Source of the DNA: Lysobacter concretionis Ko07 = DSM 16239
GTDB lineage: Bacteria; Pseudomonadota; Gammaproteobacteria; Xanthomonadales; Xanthomonadaceae
NCBI RefSeq assembly: GCF_000768345.1
Contig: NZ_AVPS01000001.1
Span: forward strand, 310,001-374,000
Length of the DNA stretch: 64,000 nucleotides
Direction: 5' to 3'
The notes below the pieces were generated by a model, which saw nothing but the letters and a program-made list of their open reading frames with translations, ran no database searches and was not told where the DNA came from. Shown here piece after piece: positions 1 to 8,296 of this stretch. The position numbers and the translations under genes are program-made. The first letter of the stretch is position 1; every line of letters begins with the position of its first letter.

Positions 1-1
1 T

Positions 2-331
2 GAGTGGGAGCGCGACCATGGCCAGGGCTGGGGCAGCGTCGCCAAGCGGCTGGGGATCAAGCCGGGCTCGGACGAGTTCCACCGCCTGAAGCGCGGGTTC
101 GTGCCGACCTACGATCGCTGGGGACGGCCGATCCGGATCGACGAGGACCTGTATCCGCATTACCCGGCGCGGGCGAAGGCGATCAAGGCCCAGGGCAACG
201 GCAATGCCCACCCCAATCCCGGCAACCGCGGAAAAGCGGTGGGCAACAACAACGGCCACGGCAACAAGGGCAAGTCCCAGGGCAATCAGGGCAAGAACAA
301 GGGCAAAGGTCAGGGCAAGGGCAAGGACTGA
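2..331 (+). CDS. Hypothetical protein with G/N/K-rich tail, 5' end missing
   Basis: This is the C-terminal 109 residues of a protein whose start lies left of the window; the frame is open from base 2. The first part contains WGSVAKRLGIKPGSDEFHRL, a compact soluble stretch that I remember from small secreted proteins of unknown function in xanthomonads. From about residue 65 the chain becomes a low-complexity tail of Gly, Asn, Lys and Gln in short repeats such as GNKGKSQGN and ends KGKD. The tail is strongly basic and probably disordered. A GTG at 101 could be read as a start, but the upstream residues look like real protein, so I treat the gene as truncated by the window. Function is unknown. 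Confidence 0.6.
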   Translation, partial: EWERDHGQGWGSVAKRLGIKPGSDEFHRLKRGFVPTYDRWGRPIRIDEDLYPHYPARAKAIKAQGNGNAHPNPGNRGKAVGNNNGHGNKGKSQGNQGKNKGKGQGKGKD

Positions 332-431
332 CGTGCCGCGACCGGGCTCTGGCGCGCACGCATGGTTGAAGCGGCCCGGATGCCATTCGTGGGCATCAAC
401 CCTCGCATCGGAAGTGCCCGGGCCAGCTACG

Positions 432-437
432 TACAAT
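432..437 (+). promoter_or_regulatory. Probable -10 element of dusA
   Basis: TACAAT lies only 8 bases before the ATG at 446, so transcription would begin at or a few bases before the start codon, giving a leaderless or nearly leaderless mRNA. No convincing -35 is visible. The same arrangement recurs before other genes in this window. Confidence 0.4.
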
Positions 438-445
438 GGCGGCCG

Positions 446-1486
446 ATGATCGACACCCCCGCCATTGCACCCGCGCAGCTGCGCCTGTCCGTCGCCCCGA
501 TGATGGACTGGACCGACTCCCATTGCCGGGTCTTCCACCGGCTGCTGGCGCCGCATGCGCGCCTGTATTCGGAGATGGTGCACGCCAATGCAGTGATCCA
601 CGGCGACCGTGCGCGTCTGCTGGCGCTGGATCCGGTCGAGCATCCGGTCGCGTTGCAGCTGGGCGGCAGCGAGCCGGCGTTGCTGGCGCAGGCGGCGCGG
701 ATCGGGGCGGAGGCGGGCTTCGACGAAATCAACCTCAATTGCGGCTGTCCGTCCGACCGGGTGCAGGCCGGCCGGTTCGGGGCCTGCCTGATGCGCGAGC
801 CGGCGCTGGTGGCCGCCTCGGTCGCGGCGATGGTGGAAGCCTGCGCGGCCGCGGACCGGAATGTGCCGGTCACGGTCAAGTGCCGGCTCGGGGTCGATGA
901 CGACCACGACTACGACCGCTTCCGCGCCTTCATCGACGAAGTGGCCGAGGCCGGCTGCCGGATGTTCGTGGTGCACGCGCGCAATGCCTGGCTGAAGGGC
1001 CTGTCGCCGAAGGAAAACCGCGAGGTGCCGCCGTTGCGCTACGACTGGGCATACCGGCTCAAGCGCGAGCGACCGGACCTGCAGGTGATCGTCAACGGCG
1101 GCATCGCCGATGCGGACGAGGCGACCGCACACTTGGCGCATGTCGATGGCGCGATGCTCGGCCGGGCCGCGTATCACGACCCCTATCTTTTGCATCGACT
1201 CGATGTGGCGTGGTTTGGCGGTGAACTGCGCTCGCGGGCGGACCTGTTGCGCGCGTTGCAGCCGTATGTCGAGGCGCAGCTGGCGCGCGGTGTGTTCCTC
1301 AAGCACATCGTCCGGCACCTGCTCGGCCTGTTCGCCAACGAGCGCGGCGGCCGCGCGTTCCGCCAGATCCTCAGCGAGGGCGCGCACAGGCCCGGTGCGG
1401 ACTGGTCGTTGGTCGAGCGCGCGCTGGCGGTCACCGGATCCTTCCAGTCGGATCCCCTCCTTCCCGCGCGGGCTGCCACCGCATGA
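446..1486 (+). CDS. dusA: tRNA-dihydrouridine synthase A
   Basis: This flavoenzyme reduces uridines in the D-loop of tRNAs to dihydrouridine with NADPH. The 346-residue product has the Dus TIM-barrel hallmarks: PMMDWTD near the N-terminus (residues 18-24) for FMN binding, NLNCGCPSDRV (about 97-107) with the catalytic Cys at 101, VTVKCRLG, and the phosphate loop VNGGI followed by MLGRAAYHDP. The LSPKENREVPPLRY segment is typical of the DusA subgroup. The frame is open upstream to 362, but the ATG at 446 matches the family start and sits just after a TACAAT box. The last bases overlap the next gene by an ATGA, so the two are probably translated in a coupled way. Confidence 0.93.
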   Translation: MIDTPAIAPAQLRLSVAPMMDWTDSHCRVFHRLLAPHARLYSEMVHANAVIHGDRARLLALDPVEHPVALQLGGSEPALLAQAARIGAEAGFDEINLNCGCPSDRVQAGRFGACLMREPALVAASVAAMVEACAAADRNVPVTVKCRLGVDDDHDYDRFRAFIDEVAEAGCRMFVVHARNAWLKGLSPKENREVPPLRYDWAYRLKRERPDLQVIVNGGIADADEATAHLAHVDGAMLGRAAYHDPYLLHRLDVAWFGGELRSRADLLRALQPYVEAQLARGVFLKHIVRHLLGLFANERGGRAFRQILSEGAHRPGADWSLVERALAVTGSFQSDPLLPARAATA

Positions 1487-2406
1487 TCACCCGTGACGTC
1501 AACGAGTTCCTCCAGCTCGCCCGCAACACCGCGCCGGACTTCGGCCCCGCCACGGCGCGTGCTGCGTTCATGGTCGCTCCCGACGGCTTCCAGCTCGCCG
1601 AGCAGTCCGCCGCCGACAACCGCTACATGGCCGAGGCGAGCGCATTCGACGCGGCGCGCGCCTCCGCCCAGCACCGCGAACTGCAACGCGCGCTGTCGCA
1701 GGTGATCCCGACGATCTGCTTCGCGGGCGATCCGGAAACCCCGGACGCGCTGTTTCCCAACAACGTGTTCGCCACTGCGCGGGTGGAGGGCGTGCCGCGC
1801 TACGTGGTCGGCCGGATGCGCCATCCGGTGCGGCAACGCGAGGCTACGCGTGCGGATATCCGCCGCTTCTTCGCCGACACGCTGGGGTACGCCGCGGTCG
1901 ACCTGTCGACCCAGCCGCATCCCTGCGAACTGACCGGCGCGCTGGCCATCGACCGCGCGCGGGGCGTGGGCTTCGCCGGGCTGTCCGAACGTTGCGACGA
2001 GCAGGGCGCGCGGCTGATGCATGAGGCGTTGGGCCTGCGCGCCACGTTGATGTTCGACCTGGCGCCCGGCGAGTACCACACCAACGTCGTGCTGGCCGTG
2101 CTGGCCGGGCGCGCGGCGATCATCTGCCCGCGGGGATTTGCCGATCCCGCGGTGGTGGCCGGCATCGGCGCGCTGTATGCGCCGCACGCGATCCTGCTGT
2201 CGCCGGCCGAGCATGCGGCGTTCGCCGGCAATGCGATCGCGCTGTCGGACGACGCGGTGTGGATGAGTGCGCATGCCGGCCGTTCGCTGGACGGCGCGAC
2301 GCGTGCGGCGCTCGCTGCGGCCGGGTTCGATCTGCGCACGGTGGAGCTGGATGCGATCGAGGCCGGCGGCGGCTCGTTGCGCTGCTGCGTGGGCGAGATT
2401 TTCTGA
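1483..2406 (+). CDS. ctlX: Arginine deiminase-related (DDAH/CtlX-like) hydrolase
   Basis: The 307-residue protein belongs to the guanidine-modifying (pentein) superfamily, whose members hydrolyse arginine, citrulline or methylated arginines. Visible signatures are PNNVFA (about residues 88-93), the histidine in GEYHTNVVLAVL, and the C-terminal GGGSLRCC with the candidate nucleophile Cys301. The overall layout matches the citrulline-utilisation hydrolase CtlX and the related dimethylarginine hydrolases, and I cannot tell the exact substrate from sequence. It overlaps dusA by 4 bases, which makes a two-gene operon. An arginase gene lies 7 kb away, so arginine breakdown is a plausible setting, but that link is inference. 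Confidence 0.75.
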   Translation: MITRDVNEFLQLARNTAPDFGPATARAAFMVAPDGFQLAEQSAADNRYMAEASAFDAARASAQHRELQRALSQVIPTICFAGDPETPDALFPNNVFATARVEGVPRYVVGRMRHPVRQREATRADIRRFFADTLGYAAVDLSTQPHPCELTGALAIDRARGVGFAGLSERCDEQGARLMHEALGLRATLMFDLAPGEYHTNVVLAVLAGRAAIICPRGFADPAVVAGIGALYAPHAILLSPAEHAAFAGNAIALSDDAVWMSAHAGRSLDGATRAALAAAGFDLRTVELDAIEAGGGSLRCCVGEIF

Positions 2407-2533
2407 GCGTGCCGAGCGGCGCGTGACGGGTACTCTGAACGGCAGGTCGAATGTAAAAGAAAAGTTCAGACCGGATTCACTGCCTCGTCTCGAGAATGAA
2501 CAGCCAACTTCCCGCTGTCCGCCCCGGAGTGTC

Positions 2534-2935
2534 ATGCCCACCCGCTCTGCCGCCACGCTCGTCTCGTTGATGCTGTTTGCCGCGACCACGGCAACGGCGG
2601 GTGATGCCGTGGCGCAGCGGACCCGCGACAAGGCACGCCAGCCCGATCGCGAGCTGGTCGAGCGCCGCTCTTCCGGCAATACCCCCGCCAGCCCCGCACG
2701 GCCGCAGCGTAGCCACGACCGCAATGCCGACCACCGCGCGCTGTCCGATGCGGTGCGTCGTGTCGAGCGACGCACCGGCGGCCAGGTACTGAGCGCCGAG
2801 CGGGTGCCGTACGATGGTCGCGACATCAACCGCATCAAGATCGTCGATTCCAGCGGCCGGGTGCGGGTGTATGTCGACGATCCTCCCCGTACGACGCAGG
2901 AAATTCCGGCCCGTACACGCCGCGACGACAACTGA
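2534..2935 (+). CDS. Small exported PepSY-like protein upstream of phoP
   Basis: The ATG at 2534 gives a 133-residue protein with a signal peptide (MPTRSAATLVSLMLFAATTA, probable cleavage near residue 22), a basic proline-rich linker, and a C-terminal segment ALSDAVRRVERRTGGQVLSA continuing to RDINRIKIVDSSGRVRVYVD. That last part resembles the single PepSY domain found next to two-component genes, where PepSY proteins are thought to modulate periplasmic signalling or proteolysis. It lies 64 bases before phoP and probably shares its transcript. Longer frames starting at 2267 run back into the previous gene and are rejected. Function beyond the domain resemblance is inferred. Confidence 0.65.
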   Translation: MPTRSAATLVSLMLFAATTATAGDAVAQRTRDKARQPDRELVERRSSGNTPASPARPQRSHDRNADHRALSDAVRRVERRTGGQVLSAERVPYDGRDINRIKIVDSSGRVRVYVDDPPRTTQEIPARTRRDDN

Positions 2936-2999
2936 ACCCTCACCTTTGTTGCCATGCTCGCCTGTTCAGGGGAGCCGACAGACAGTCCAAGGAGTATCC

Positions 3000-3683
3000 A
3001 TGCGAATCCTGCTGGTGGAAGACGAAGCGCCGTTGCGCGAAACCCTCGCGGCACGCCTGAAGCGTGAAGGCTATGCGGTGGACGCCGCGCAGGATGGCGA
3101 GGAAGGCCTGTACATGGGCCGCGAAGTGCCGTTCGACCTGGGCATCATCGACCTGGGCCTGCCGAAGATGTCGGGCATGGAACTCATCAAGGCATTGCGC
3201 GAGGAAGGCAAGAAATTCCCGGTGCTGATCCTCACCGCGCGCTCGAGCTGGCAGGACAAGGTCGAGGGCCTCAAGCAGGGCGCCGACGACTACCTGGTCA
3301 AGCCGTTCCATGTCGAGGAGCTGCTGGCGCGGATCAATGCGCTGGTGCGCCGTGCGGCGGGCTGGAGCAAGCCGACCCTGGAATGCGGACCGGTCACCCT
3401 GGACCTGGCGGCGCAGACGGTGAGCGTGCACGGCGCCAACGTCGACCTGACCAGCTACGAATACAAGGTGCTGGAATACCTGATGATGCATGCCGGCGAA
3501 CTGGTCTCGAAGGCCGACCTGACCGAGCACATCTACCAGCAGGACTTCGATCGCGATTCCAACGTGCTGGAGGTCTTCATCGGCCGCCTGCGCAAGAAGC
3601 TCGATCCGGAAGGCGCGCTCAAGCCGATCGAAACCGTGCGTGGCCGCGGTTACCGCTTTGCGATCCCGCGCAGCGGCGAATAA
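3000..3683 (+). CDS. phoP: OmpR/PhoP-family response regulator
   Basis: The 227-residue DNA-binding response regulator has a receiver domain (about 1-115) with the acidic pocket VEDE, phospho-acceptor Asp51 in IIDLGLPKMSG, Thr in ILTAR, and Lys in DDYLVKPF. A winged-helix output domain follows (about 130-225) with LTSYEYKVLEYLM and RKKLDPE, ending TVRGRGYRFAIP. The sequence closely follows the PhoP subgroup of xanthomonads. The kinase gene starts 24 bases downstream, so the pair is one operon with the PepSY protein before it. In relatives PhoP responds to low Mg2+ and antimicrobial peptides; that is family knowledge. Confidence 0.9.
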   Translation: MRILLVEDEAPLRETLAARLKREGYAVDAAQDGEEGLYMGREVPFDLGIIDLGLPKMSGMELIKALREEGKKFPVLILTARSSWQDKVEGLKQGADDYLVKPFHVEELLARINALVRRAAGWSKPTLECGPVTLDLAAQTVSVHGANVDLTSYEYKVLEYLMMHAGELVSKADLTEHIYQQDFDRDSNVLEVFIGRLRKKLDPEGALKPIETVRGRGYRFAIPRSGE

Positions 3684-3707
3684 GCCCGCGCCGGTCCGTC
3701 CCGCCCC

Positions 3708-5105
3708 ATGAGCTGGGCCCAGCCGCGCTCGTTGCAGGCGCGTCAGTTGATGGCCGCGAGTCTGGGTCTGGTGGCGTTTCTCGCCCTGGCCGGCGTGGCG
3801 CTTGACCGGGCGTTCCTGAACACCGCCGAGAGCAACCTCTACCAGCGCATGCGCAGTTACGCGCTGGCGTATGCCGACAGCGATTTTGCCCGCGACGGCA
3901 CCTTCATTCCCCCCTACATGCCGCCGGATCCGCGCTTCGACCGCCCGGGCAGCGGCCTGTACGCGGAGGTCGTGCTGCCCAACGGACAACAGTGGAATTC
4001 GTCGTCCTCGGTCGGGCCGGTGCTGCCCGATGGCGAGCTGCTGGAAGCGCGCCGCGAGATCTTCGAAGGGCCGCTGGACATCACCGAGATCAACGGCCAT
4101 CCCGGTCAGGCGTACCGTTACGGACGTGGGCTGATCTACGCCAGCGGTGACGACCCACAGGCCGAGCTGCCGTACACGATCTACATCCTGGAAGACACCA
4201 CGGCCCTGAGCCGGCAGGTCGAAGTCTTCCGTGAGGCGCTGTGGCGCTATCTCGGGGGCGCCGGGCTGGTGCTGCTGCTGCTGCAGGCGCTGATCCTGCG
4301 CTGGAGCCTGCATCCGCTGCGACGGGTGATCGAGGAGCTCAAGCAGGTCCAGCGCGGCGTGACCTCGCGCATGAGCGAACGCCATCCGCGCGAGCTGGAG
4401 CCGCTGGCCGAAAGCATCAATGCATTCATCGAAAGTGAGCGCGAAAACCTCGAACAGCAACGCAATACCCTGGCCGACCTCGCCCACAGCCTGAAGACAC
4501 CGCTGGCGGTACTGCGCGCGCGGCTGGATGACGACGCCCCGGAAGCGGAGCTGCGCGAGGAAGTCGACGCCCAGCTGCGGCGGATGAACGACCTGGTGTC
4601 CTACCAGCTCGCCCGGGCGGCGTCCGGCGGACACACGCTGTTTTCCGCACCGGTGGACATCGAGCCGCACGCCGAGCAACTGGTGCGCGGCCTGGAGAAG
4701 GTCTATGCCGGCAAGGGCACCTTGTGCGAGTTCGATATCGCCGACGGCGTGCAGTTCCACGGCGAGCCGGGCGACCTGCAGGAGCTGCTGGGCAACCTGC
4801 TCGAAAACGCGTTCAAGTGGGCCCGCTCGCGGGTGCTGTTGACCGTCAAGGCCGGTGAAAGCGCGCCCAACCGTCGGCCCGGCCTGCTGATCGCGGTGGA
4901 CGACGACGGCCCCGGCATCGCGCCGGAGAAGGTGGCCCTGGTGCTGCAACGCGGTGTGCGCGGCGACGAGCGCGTGCAGGGCCACGGCATCGGCCTGGCG
5001 ATCGTGCAGGACATCGTCCGCGGCTACCGGGGGTCGCTGGACGTACGGACCTCCGAGGAGCTCGGCGGCGCCCGTTTCGAGGTGCAGCTGCCCCCGCGCC
5101 TGTAG
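3708..5105 (+). CDS. phoQ: PhoQ-type sensor histidine kinase
   Basis: The 465-residue inner-membrane kinase is the partner of the preceding response regulator. It has an N-terminal membrane helix (about 17-33), a periplasmic sensor of roughly 140 residues, a second helix (about 184-200, rich in Leu), a HAMP-like linker, and the H-box LADLAHSLKTPLAVLRARL with phospho-acceptor His260. The catalytic domain shows the N-box LLGNLLENAFKW, the G1 box VDDDGPGIAPE and the G2 box GHGIGLAIV. The periplasmic part contains acidic stretches such as DDPQAE, consistent with divalent cation sensing, though this is inference. Spacing to phoP is 24 bases. I see no clear terminator after it. Confidence 0.88.
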   Translation: MSWAQPRSLQARQLMAASLGLVAFLALAGVALDRAFLNTAESNLYQRMRSYALAYADSDFARDGTFIPPYMPPDPRFDRPGSGLYAEVVLPNGQQWNSSSSVGPVLPDGELLEARREIFEGPLDITEINGHPGQAYRYGRGLIYASGDDPQAELPYTIYILEDTTALSRQVEVFREALWRYLGGAGLVLLLLQALILRWSLHPLRRVIEELKQVQRGVTSRMSERHPRELEPLAESINAFIESERENLEQQRNTLADLAHSLKTPLAVLRARLDDDAPEAELREEVDAQLRRMNDLVSYQLARAASGGHTLFSAPVDIEPHAEQLVRGLEKVYAGKGTLCEFDIADGVQFHGEPGDLQELLGNLLENAFKWARSRVLLTVKAGESAPNRRPGLLIAVDDDGPGIAPEKVALVLQRGVRGDERVQGHGIGLAIVQDIVRGYRGSLDVRTSEELGGARFEVQLPPRL

Positions 5106-5152
5106 CCATCACACGCCCGTGGCAGTCATGCCTGCAGCGGCCGGTTGCGCGT

Positions 5153-5923
5153 TCAACCGGGCTCGAACGGCGGGCGTCCGTAGAAGCGGGCCAGGTGTGC
5201 GGCGACCGCCGGCATCGCCCGGCGCAGCGTGGCCGGGTCACTGAAGTGGTATTCGGTCGCCACCGCGAAAAACTCCTCGGGCGCTTCCGCCGCGTAGGGG
5301 TCGATCGTGGTTTCCCGGCCGGCCTCCGCCTGCGCCACCAGCGCGTCGTAGGCGTGCTGGAAGTCGCGCGCCCATTCGCGCTGCCACGGGCGTGGCAGCG
5401 GTGGGGTGCCGTCGAGCACGCCGTCGAGGACGTCGATCTTGTGCGCCATCTCGTGGACGGCGACGCAGAAACCGGCGCGCGGATCGGCGCAGTCGGCCAT
5501 CACGTCGGCCCACGACAGGATCATCGGGCCGGCGTCCCAGGCCTCGCCGATCAACTCGTCCTCCCACTCGTGCAGCACCCCGGCCGCATCGATGTGGCTG
5601 CGCTCGACCCGGAACGCATCGGGATACACGATCAGTTGCGACCAGCCGTGCAGGCCCTGTTCGCCGAACTCGAGCAGCGGCAGGCAGCACAGCGCCGCCA
5701 GCAGGCAGCGCTGGCCAGGATCGAGGCGCAGGTCGCCGACCGGGGTGATGGTCTTGGTGTGCAGGAACCGGCTGGCGAGCTGCTGCAGCCGCGCATCGCG
5801 GGGTTCATCCAGTGCGGCCAGCCACGGCAATGCGGCGCGGGTGCTGTTCCACAGGTCGGCGGCGATCGGCTCGGGCGGACGCCACCAATGGCGCAGGCGG
5901 GTGAACAAGGCCGGGTGAATCAA
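5153..5923 (-). CDS. mtfA: MtfA-like M90 zinc peptidase
   Basis: The 256-residue protein carries the M90 metallopeptidase signature HEMAHKIDVLDG (HExxH zinc ligands) about two-thirds along, followed by EEFFAVATEYHF, which supplies the third ligand and conserved aromatic residues. In Escherichia coli MtfA is a cytosolic peptidase that also binds the repressor Mlc; whether that regulatory role exists here cannot be judged. The frame begins with TTG at 5923, giving MIHPALFTRLRHWWR, the usual N-terminus of the family; no ATG is well placed. No strong ribosome site is visible, so the start is tentative. It is convergent with phoQ and stands alone. Confidence 0.82.
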   Translation of the reverse strand: MIHPALFTRLRHWWRPPEPIAADLWNSTRAALPWLAALDEPRDARLQQLASRFLHTKTITPVGDLRLDPGQRCLLAALCCLPLLEFGEQGLHGWSQLIVYPDAFRVERSHIDAAGVLHEWEDELIGEAWDAGPMILSWADVMADCADPRAGFCVAVHEMAHKIDVLDGVLDGTPPLPRPWQREWARDFQHAYDALVAQAEAGRETTIDPYAAEAPEEFFAVATEYHFSDPATLRRAMPAVAAHLARFYGRPPFEPG

Positions 5924-5978
5924 GTCAAGGGGCAGTGCGATTCAGGGCCCGGCGATCAGCTGCGGACCCGGTCGATCC

Positions 5979-6230
5979 TCAGCGCAGCATGCCCGGCAGG
6001 AAGCTGTGCCAGCGTGTGGATTGCGAGCGCCCCACCGGCAGGTCGCTATGGACGGCCTGCTTGATCCTGGCTTCGCGGCTGGAGGCTTCGGCGGTCGTCG
6101 GTTCGTCCGGGTGGCTGCTGGTTTCCTCGTCGGGGCAACCGCCGCCATTGGGCGAGCTGAGCTTCACCTCGCGTGCAACCGCCGCAGAGCTCATCAGGGC
6201 AAACATCAGGCAAAGGGCGATCCGCAACAT
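5979..6230 (-). CDS. Small secreted protein of unknown function
   Basis: The 83-residue product starts with a clear signal peptide (MLRIALCLMFALMSSAAVA, cleavage after residue 19). The mature part is short and hydrophilic, with one Cys and many Ser/Thr/Glu, and ends RWHSFLPGMLR. I recall similar tiny exported proteins with the same ending in other xanthomonads. A GAGG ribosome site precedes the ATG by about 8 bases. It may be cotranscribed with the peptidase gene 55 bases downstream on the same strand. Nothing in the sequence suggests a catalytic role. Confidence 0.6.
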   Translation of the reverse strand: MLRIALCLMFALMSSAAVAREVKLSSPNGGGCPDEETSSHPDEPTTAEASSREARIKQAVHSDLPVGRSQSTRWHSFLPGMLR

Positions 6231-6372
6231 GATGGAACCTCGTATGCCAGGGCCGATCCCGGTCAGTCCACGACTATAGCGTGAAATGGCTTGACGACGG
6301 CAACCGGCACCGGTAGGCCGCCTGGGATGGGCCGGGGCCGGTGCCGAACGGCGCCCGGCGACAGCGCTCGCG

Positions 6373-6378
6373 CATAAT
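6373..6378 (+). promoter_or_regulatory. Probable -10 element of birA-coaX operon
   Basis: CATAAT is followed after 7 bases by the ATG at 6386, again predicting a leaderless or very short-leader transcript. No -35 is obvious. Confidence 0.35.
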
Positions 6379-6385
6379 CAGCCCC

Positions 6386-7486
6386 ATGTCCGACCGTCCT
6401 GATCCTTCCTGCACGCCTTCCGGGCCGACCCCCGGCAGCCCGACGGCCGTCACCCGCGGCCCGTCCGGGATGGACGACCGTGCGTTGCTGGCACGGTTGA
6501 TCGGAGGCCCGGTGTCGGGGGACGCGCTGGCGCAGGAGAGCGGCCAGACCCGGGCCGCGGTCTGGAAGCGGATCCAGGCGTTGCGCGAGGCCGGCGTGCC
6601 GATCGAGGCCCAGCCGGGTCGGGGTTACCAGCTGACCCAGCCGTTCGACCTGCTCGACAACGACACCCTCATCGCGGCCCTGCCGGCGACGGTGCGGGCG
6701 CGGATCGCCTCGCTGGAGATCGGCTGGGTCGTCGACTCCACCAACACGACCTTGCTGCGTAGAGCATCTCCTGCCGATGGCATGGCGGACGTGCTGCTGG
6801 CCGAGCGCCAGACCGGCGGCCGCGGGCGCCGTGGACGCGGGTGGAGCTCGCCGCTGGCCGCGCATCTGTACCTGTCGTTGTCGCGCAGCTTCAGCGGCGG
6901 CCTGTCGCGACTGGGCGGTCTCAGCCTGGTCGCCGGCCTGGCGACCGTCGAGGCGCTGCATGGGCTGGGGTTCGGGATGGTGCGGCTGAAATGGCCGAAT
7001 GATCTGGTCGTGGCCGGTCCCGACGGTGCCCTGAGAAAGCTGGGTGGCCTGTTGATCGAGGGCGGAGGCGAGCACGCCGGCCCCGTGCGGGCGGTGATCG
7101 GGCTGGGGCTCAATGTGCGCATGCCCGATGGTGTCGCCGGCGCGGATTTCGCCAGCGTGATTGACCAGCCCTGGTGCGACCTGTCGCAACTGCCGCCGGC
7201 GACGCCTTCGCGCAACACGCTGGCGGCCGCGATCCTGGCGCACTGGGTGCCGGCGCTGGAAGGTTTCGACCGGACCGGCCTGGCACCGTTGCTGGCGCGC
7301 TATGCCGCGCTGGATGCGATCGCCGGCCAGGCGGTCACCGTGCAAGGGGAGAACAGCGCAATAACCGGCACCGCGCTGGGCCTGGCCGGGGATGGCGCGC
7401 TGCGGGTGCGGCTGGACGATGGCAGCGAGCGCTGCTTCCACTCCGGCGAAGTCAGCGTGCGTCGTGTCGCGGGACGCGGTCGATGA
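6386..7486 (+). CDS. birA: Bifunctional biotin ligase / biotin repressor
   Basis: BirA activates biotin as biotinyl-AMP and attaches it to carboxyl-carrier proteins. The product has an N-terminal winged-helix region (GPVSGDALAQESGQTRAAVW then KRIQALREAG) that allows DNA binding, so it may also repress biotin genes. The ligase core shows GGRGRRGRGWSS, the biotinyl-AMP loop, then LKWPNDLVV and GLGLNV, and ends in an SH3-like C-terminal domain. The start at 6386 gives 366 residues with about 28 unstructured residues before the helix-turn-helix; an in-frame ATG at 6470 (MDDRALLARL) would remove them. The -10 element before 6386 favours the longer form. It overlaps coaX by ATGA. Confidence 0.9.
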   Translation: MSDRPDPSCTPSGPTPGSPTAVTRGPSGMDDRALLARLIGGPVSGDALAQESGQTRAAVWKRIQALREAGVPIEAQPGRGYQLTQPFDLLDNDTLIAALPATVRARIASLEIGWVVDSTNTTLLRRASPADGMADVLLAERQTGGRGRRGRGWSSPLAAHLYLSLSRSFSGGLSRLGGLSLVAGLATVEALHGLGFGMVRLKWPNDLVVAGPDGALRKLGGLLIEGGGEHAGPVRAVIGLGLNVRMPDGVAGADFASVIDQPWCDLSQLPPATPSRNTLAAAILAHWVPALEGFDRTGLAPLLARYAALDAIAGQAVTVQGENSAITGTALGLAGDGALRVRLDDGSERCFHSGEVSVRRVAGRGR

Positions 7487-8244
7487 CGGTCCGGCAATCG
7501 CCGATGTGCTGGCTGTTCGACCTGGGCAACTCCCGGCTCAAATGCGCGCCGTTGATGGCCGATGGCCGGGCCGGCGAATCGATCGCGATCGACCATCGCA
7601 ACGGAGCGCTGGCGGCCGCACTGGACCGCCACCTGCCTTCGGAGTTCGATGTCGCCTACCTCGCCAGCGTGGCGGATCCGGCGCTGCGGGTGGAGGTGTT
7701 GCAGGCGCTGACGGCGCGCTGCCGGCGGATCTCGGTCGCCCGTACCCAGTCGCGTTGGGGTGATTTCCGGATCGCGTATGCCGACCCCGCGCGCCTGGGC
7801 GTCGACCGGTTCCTGGCGATGCTTGCCGCGCAAGCCGATTGTTCCGGCGGGGCCGTGCTGGTCTGTGCCATCGGTACCGCGCTGACAGTGGACCTGGTGG
7901 ATGCCGCGGGCGGCCATCGCGGTGGCCGCATCGCACCGTCGCCGACACTGATGCGCGAAGCGCTGCAGGCACGGATCGTCCAGTTGCCCGCCAGCGGCGG
8001 CAGCTACCGGGAGTTCGGCGCCGACACCCCGGATGCGCTGGCCGCCGGCTGCGAAGGTGCCGCGCTGGGATTGATCGAACGCAGCCTGGCGATGGCCGGA
8101 CGCGAGCTGGGCGCCGCGCCCACCCTCTACCTGCACGGTGGCGGCGCTCCGGCGCTGTTGCCGCAACTGCCGCCAGCACGCTGGAGCCCGCAGCTGGTGC
8201 TGCAGGGGCTGGCCCGATGGGCGGCCCTCGACACAGCACGTTGA
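7483..8244 (+). CDS. coaX: Type III pantothenate kinase
   Basis: CoaX catalyses the first step of coenzyme A synthesis, ATP-dependent phosphorylation of pantothenate. The 253-residue protein shows the ASKHA-fold phosphate motif LFDLGNSRLK at the N-terminus, LGVDRFLAML in the middle, and CAIGTALTVDLVD with GGRIAPS for pantothenate and phosphate binding. A C-terminal LHGGGAP is consistent with the adenosine site. The start ATG overlaps the birA stop, and birA-coaX is a common pair. The frame is open far upstream inside birA, but that part is a shadow. Confidence 0.9.
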   Translation: MTVRQSPMCWLFDLGNSRLKCAPLMADGRAGESIAIDHRNGALAAALDRHLPSEFDVAYLASVADPALRVEVLQALTARCRRISVARTQSRWGDFRIAYADPARLGVDRFLAMLAAQADCSGGAVLVCAIGTALTVDLVDAAGGHRGGRIAPSPTLMREALQARIVQLPASGGSYREFGADTPDALAAGCEGAALGLIERSLAMAGRELGAAPTLYLHGGGAPALLPQLPPARWSPQLVLQGLARWAALDTAR

Positions 8245-8283
8245 GCCCGCTCCGACGGACGGGATTGATGCGGGCGGGGTCGA

Positions 8284-8289
8284 TACAAT
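8284..8289 (+). promoter_or_regulatory. Probable -10 element before SPOR gene
   Basis: TACAAT stands 7 bases before the ATG at 8297. It may give the SPOR-domain gene its own start site within the birA-coaX operon, with a leaderless message. Confidence 0.35.
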
Positions 8290-8296
8290 CCCGGCC

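Noticed and set aside
2940-4985. 681-codon minus-strand frame opposite phoP-phoQ
   Set aside because: The opposite strand encodes textbook response regulator and kinase motifs; this frame shows none.
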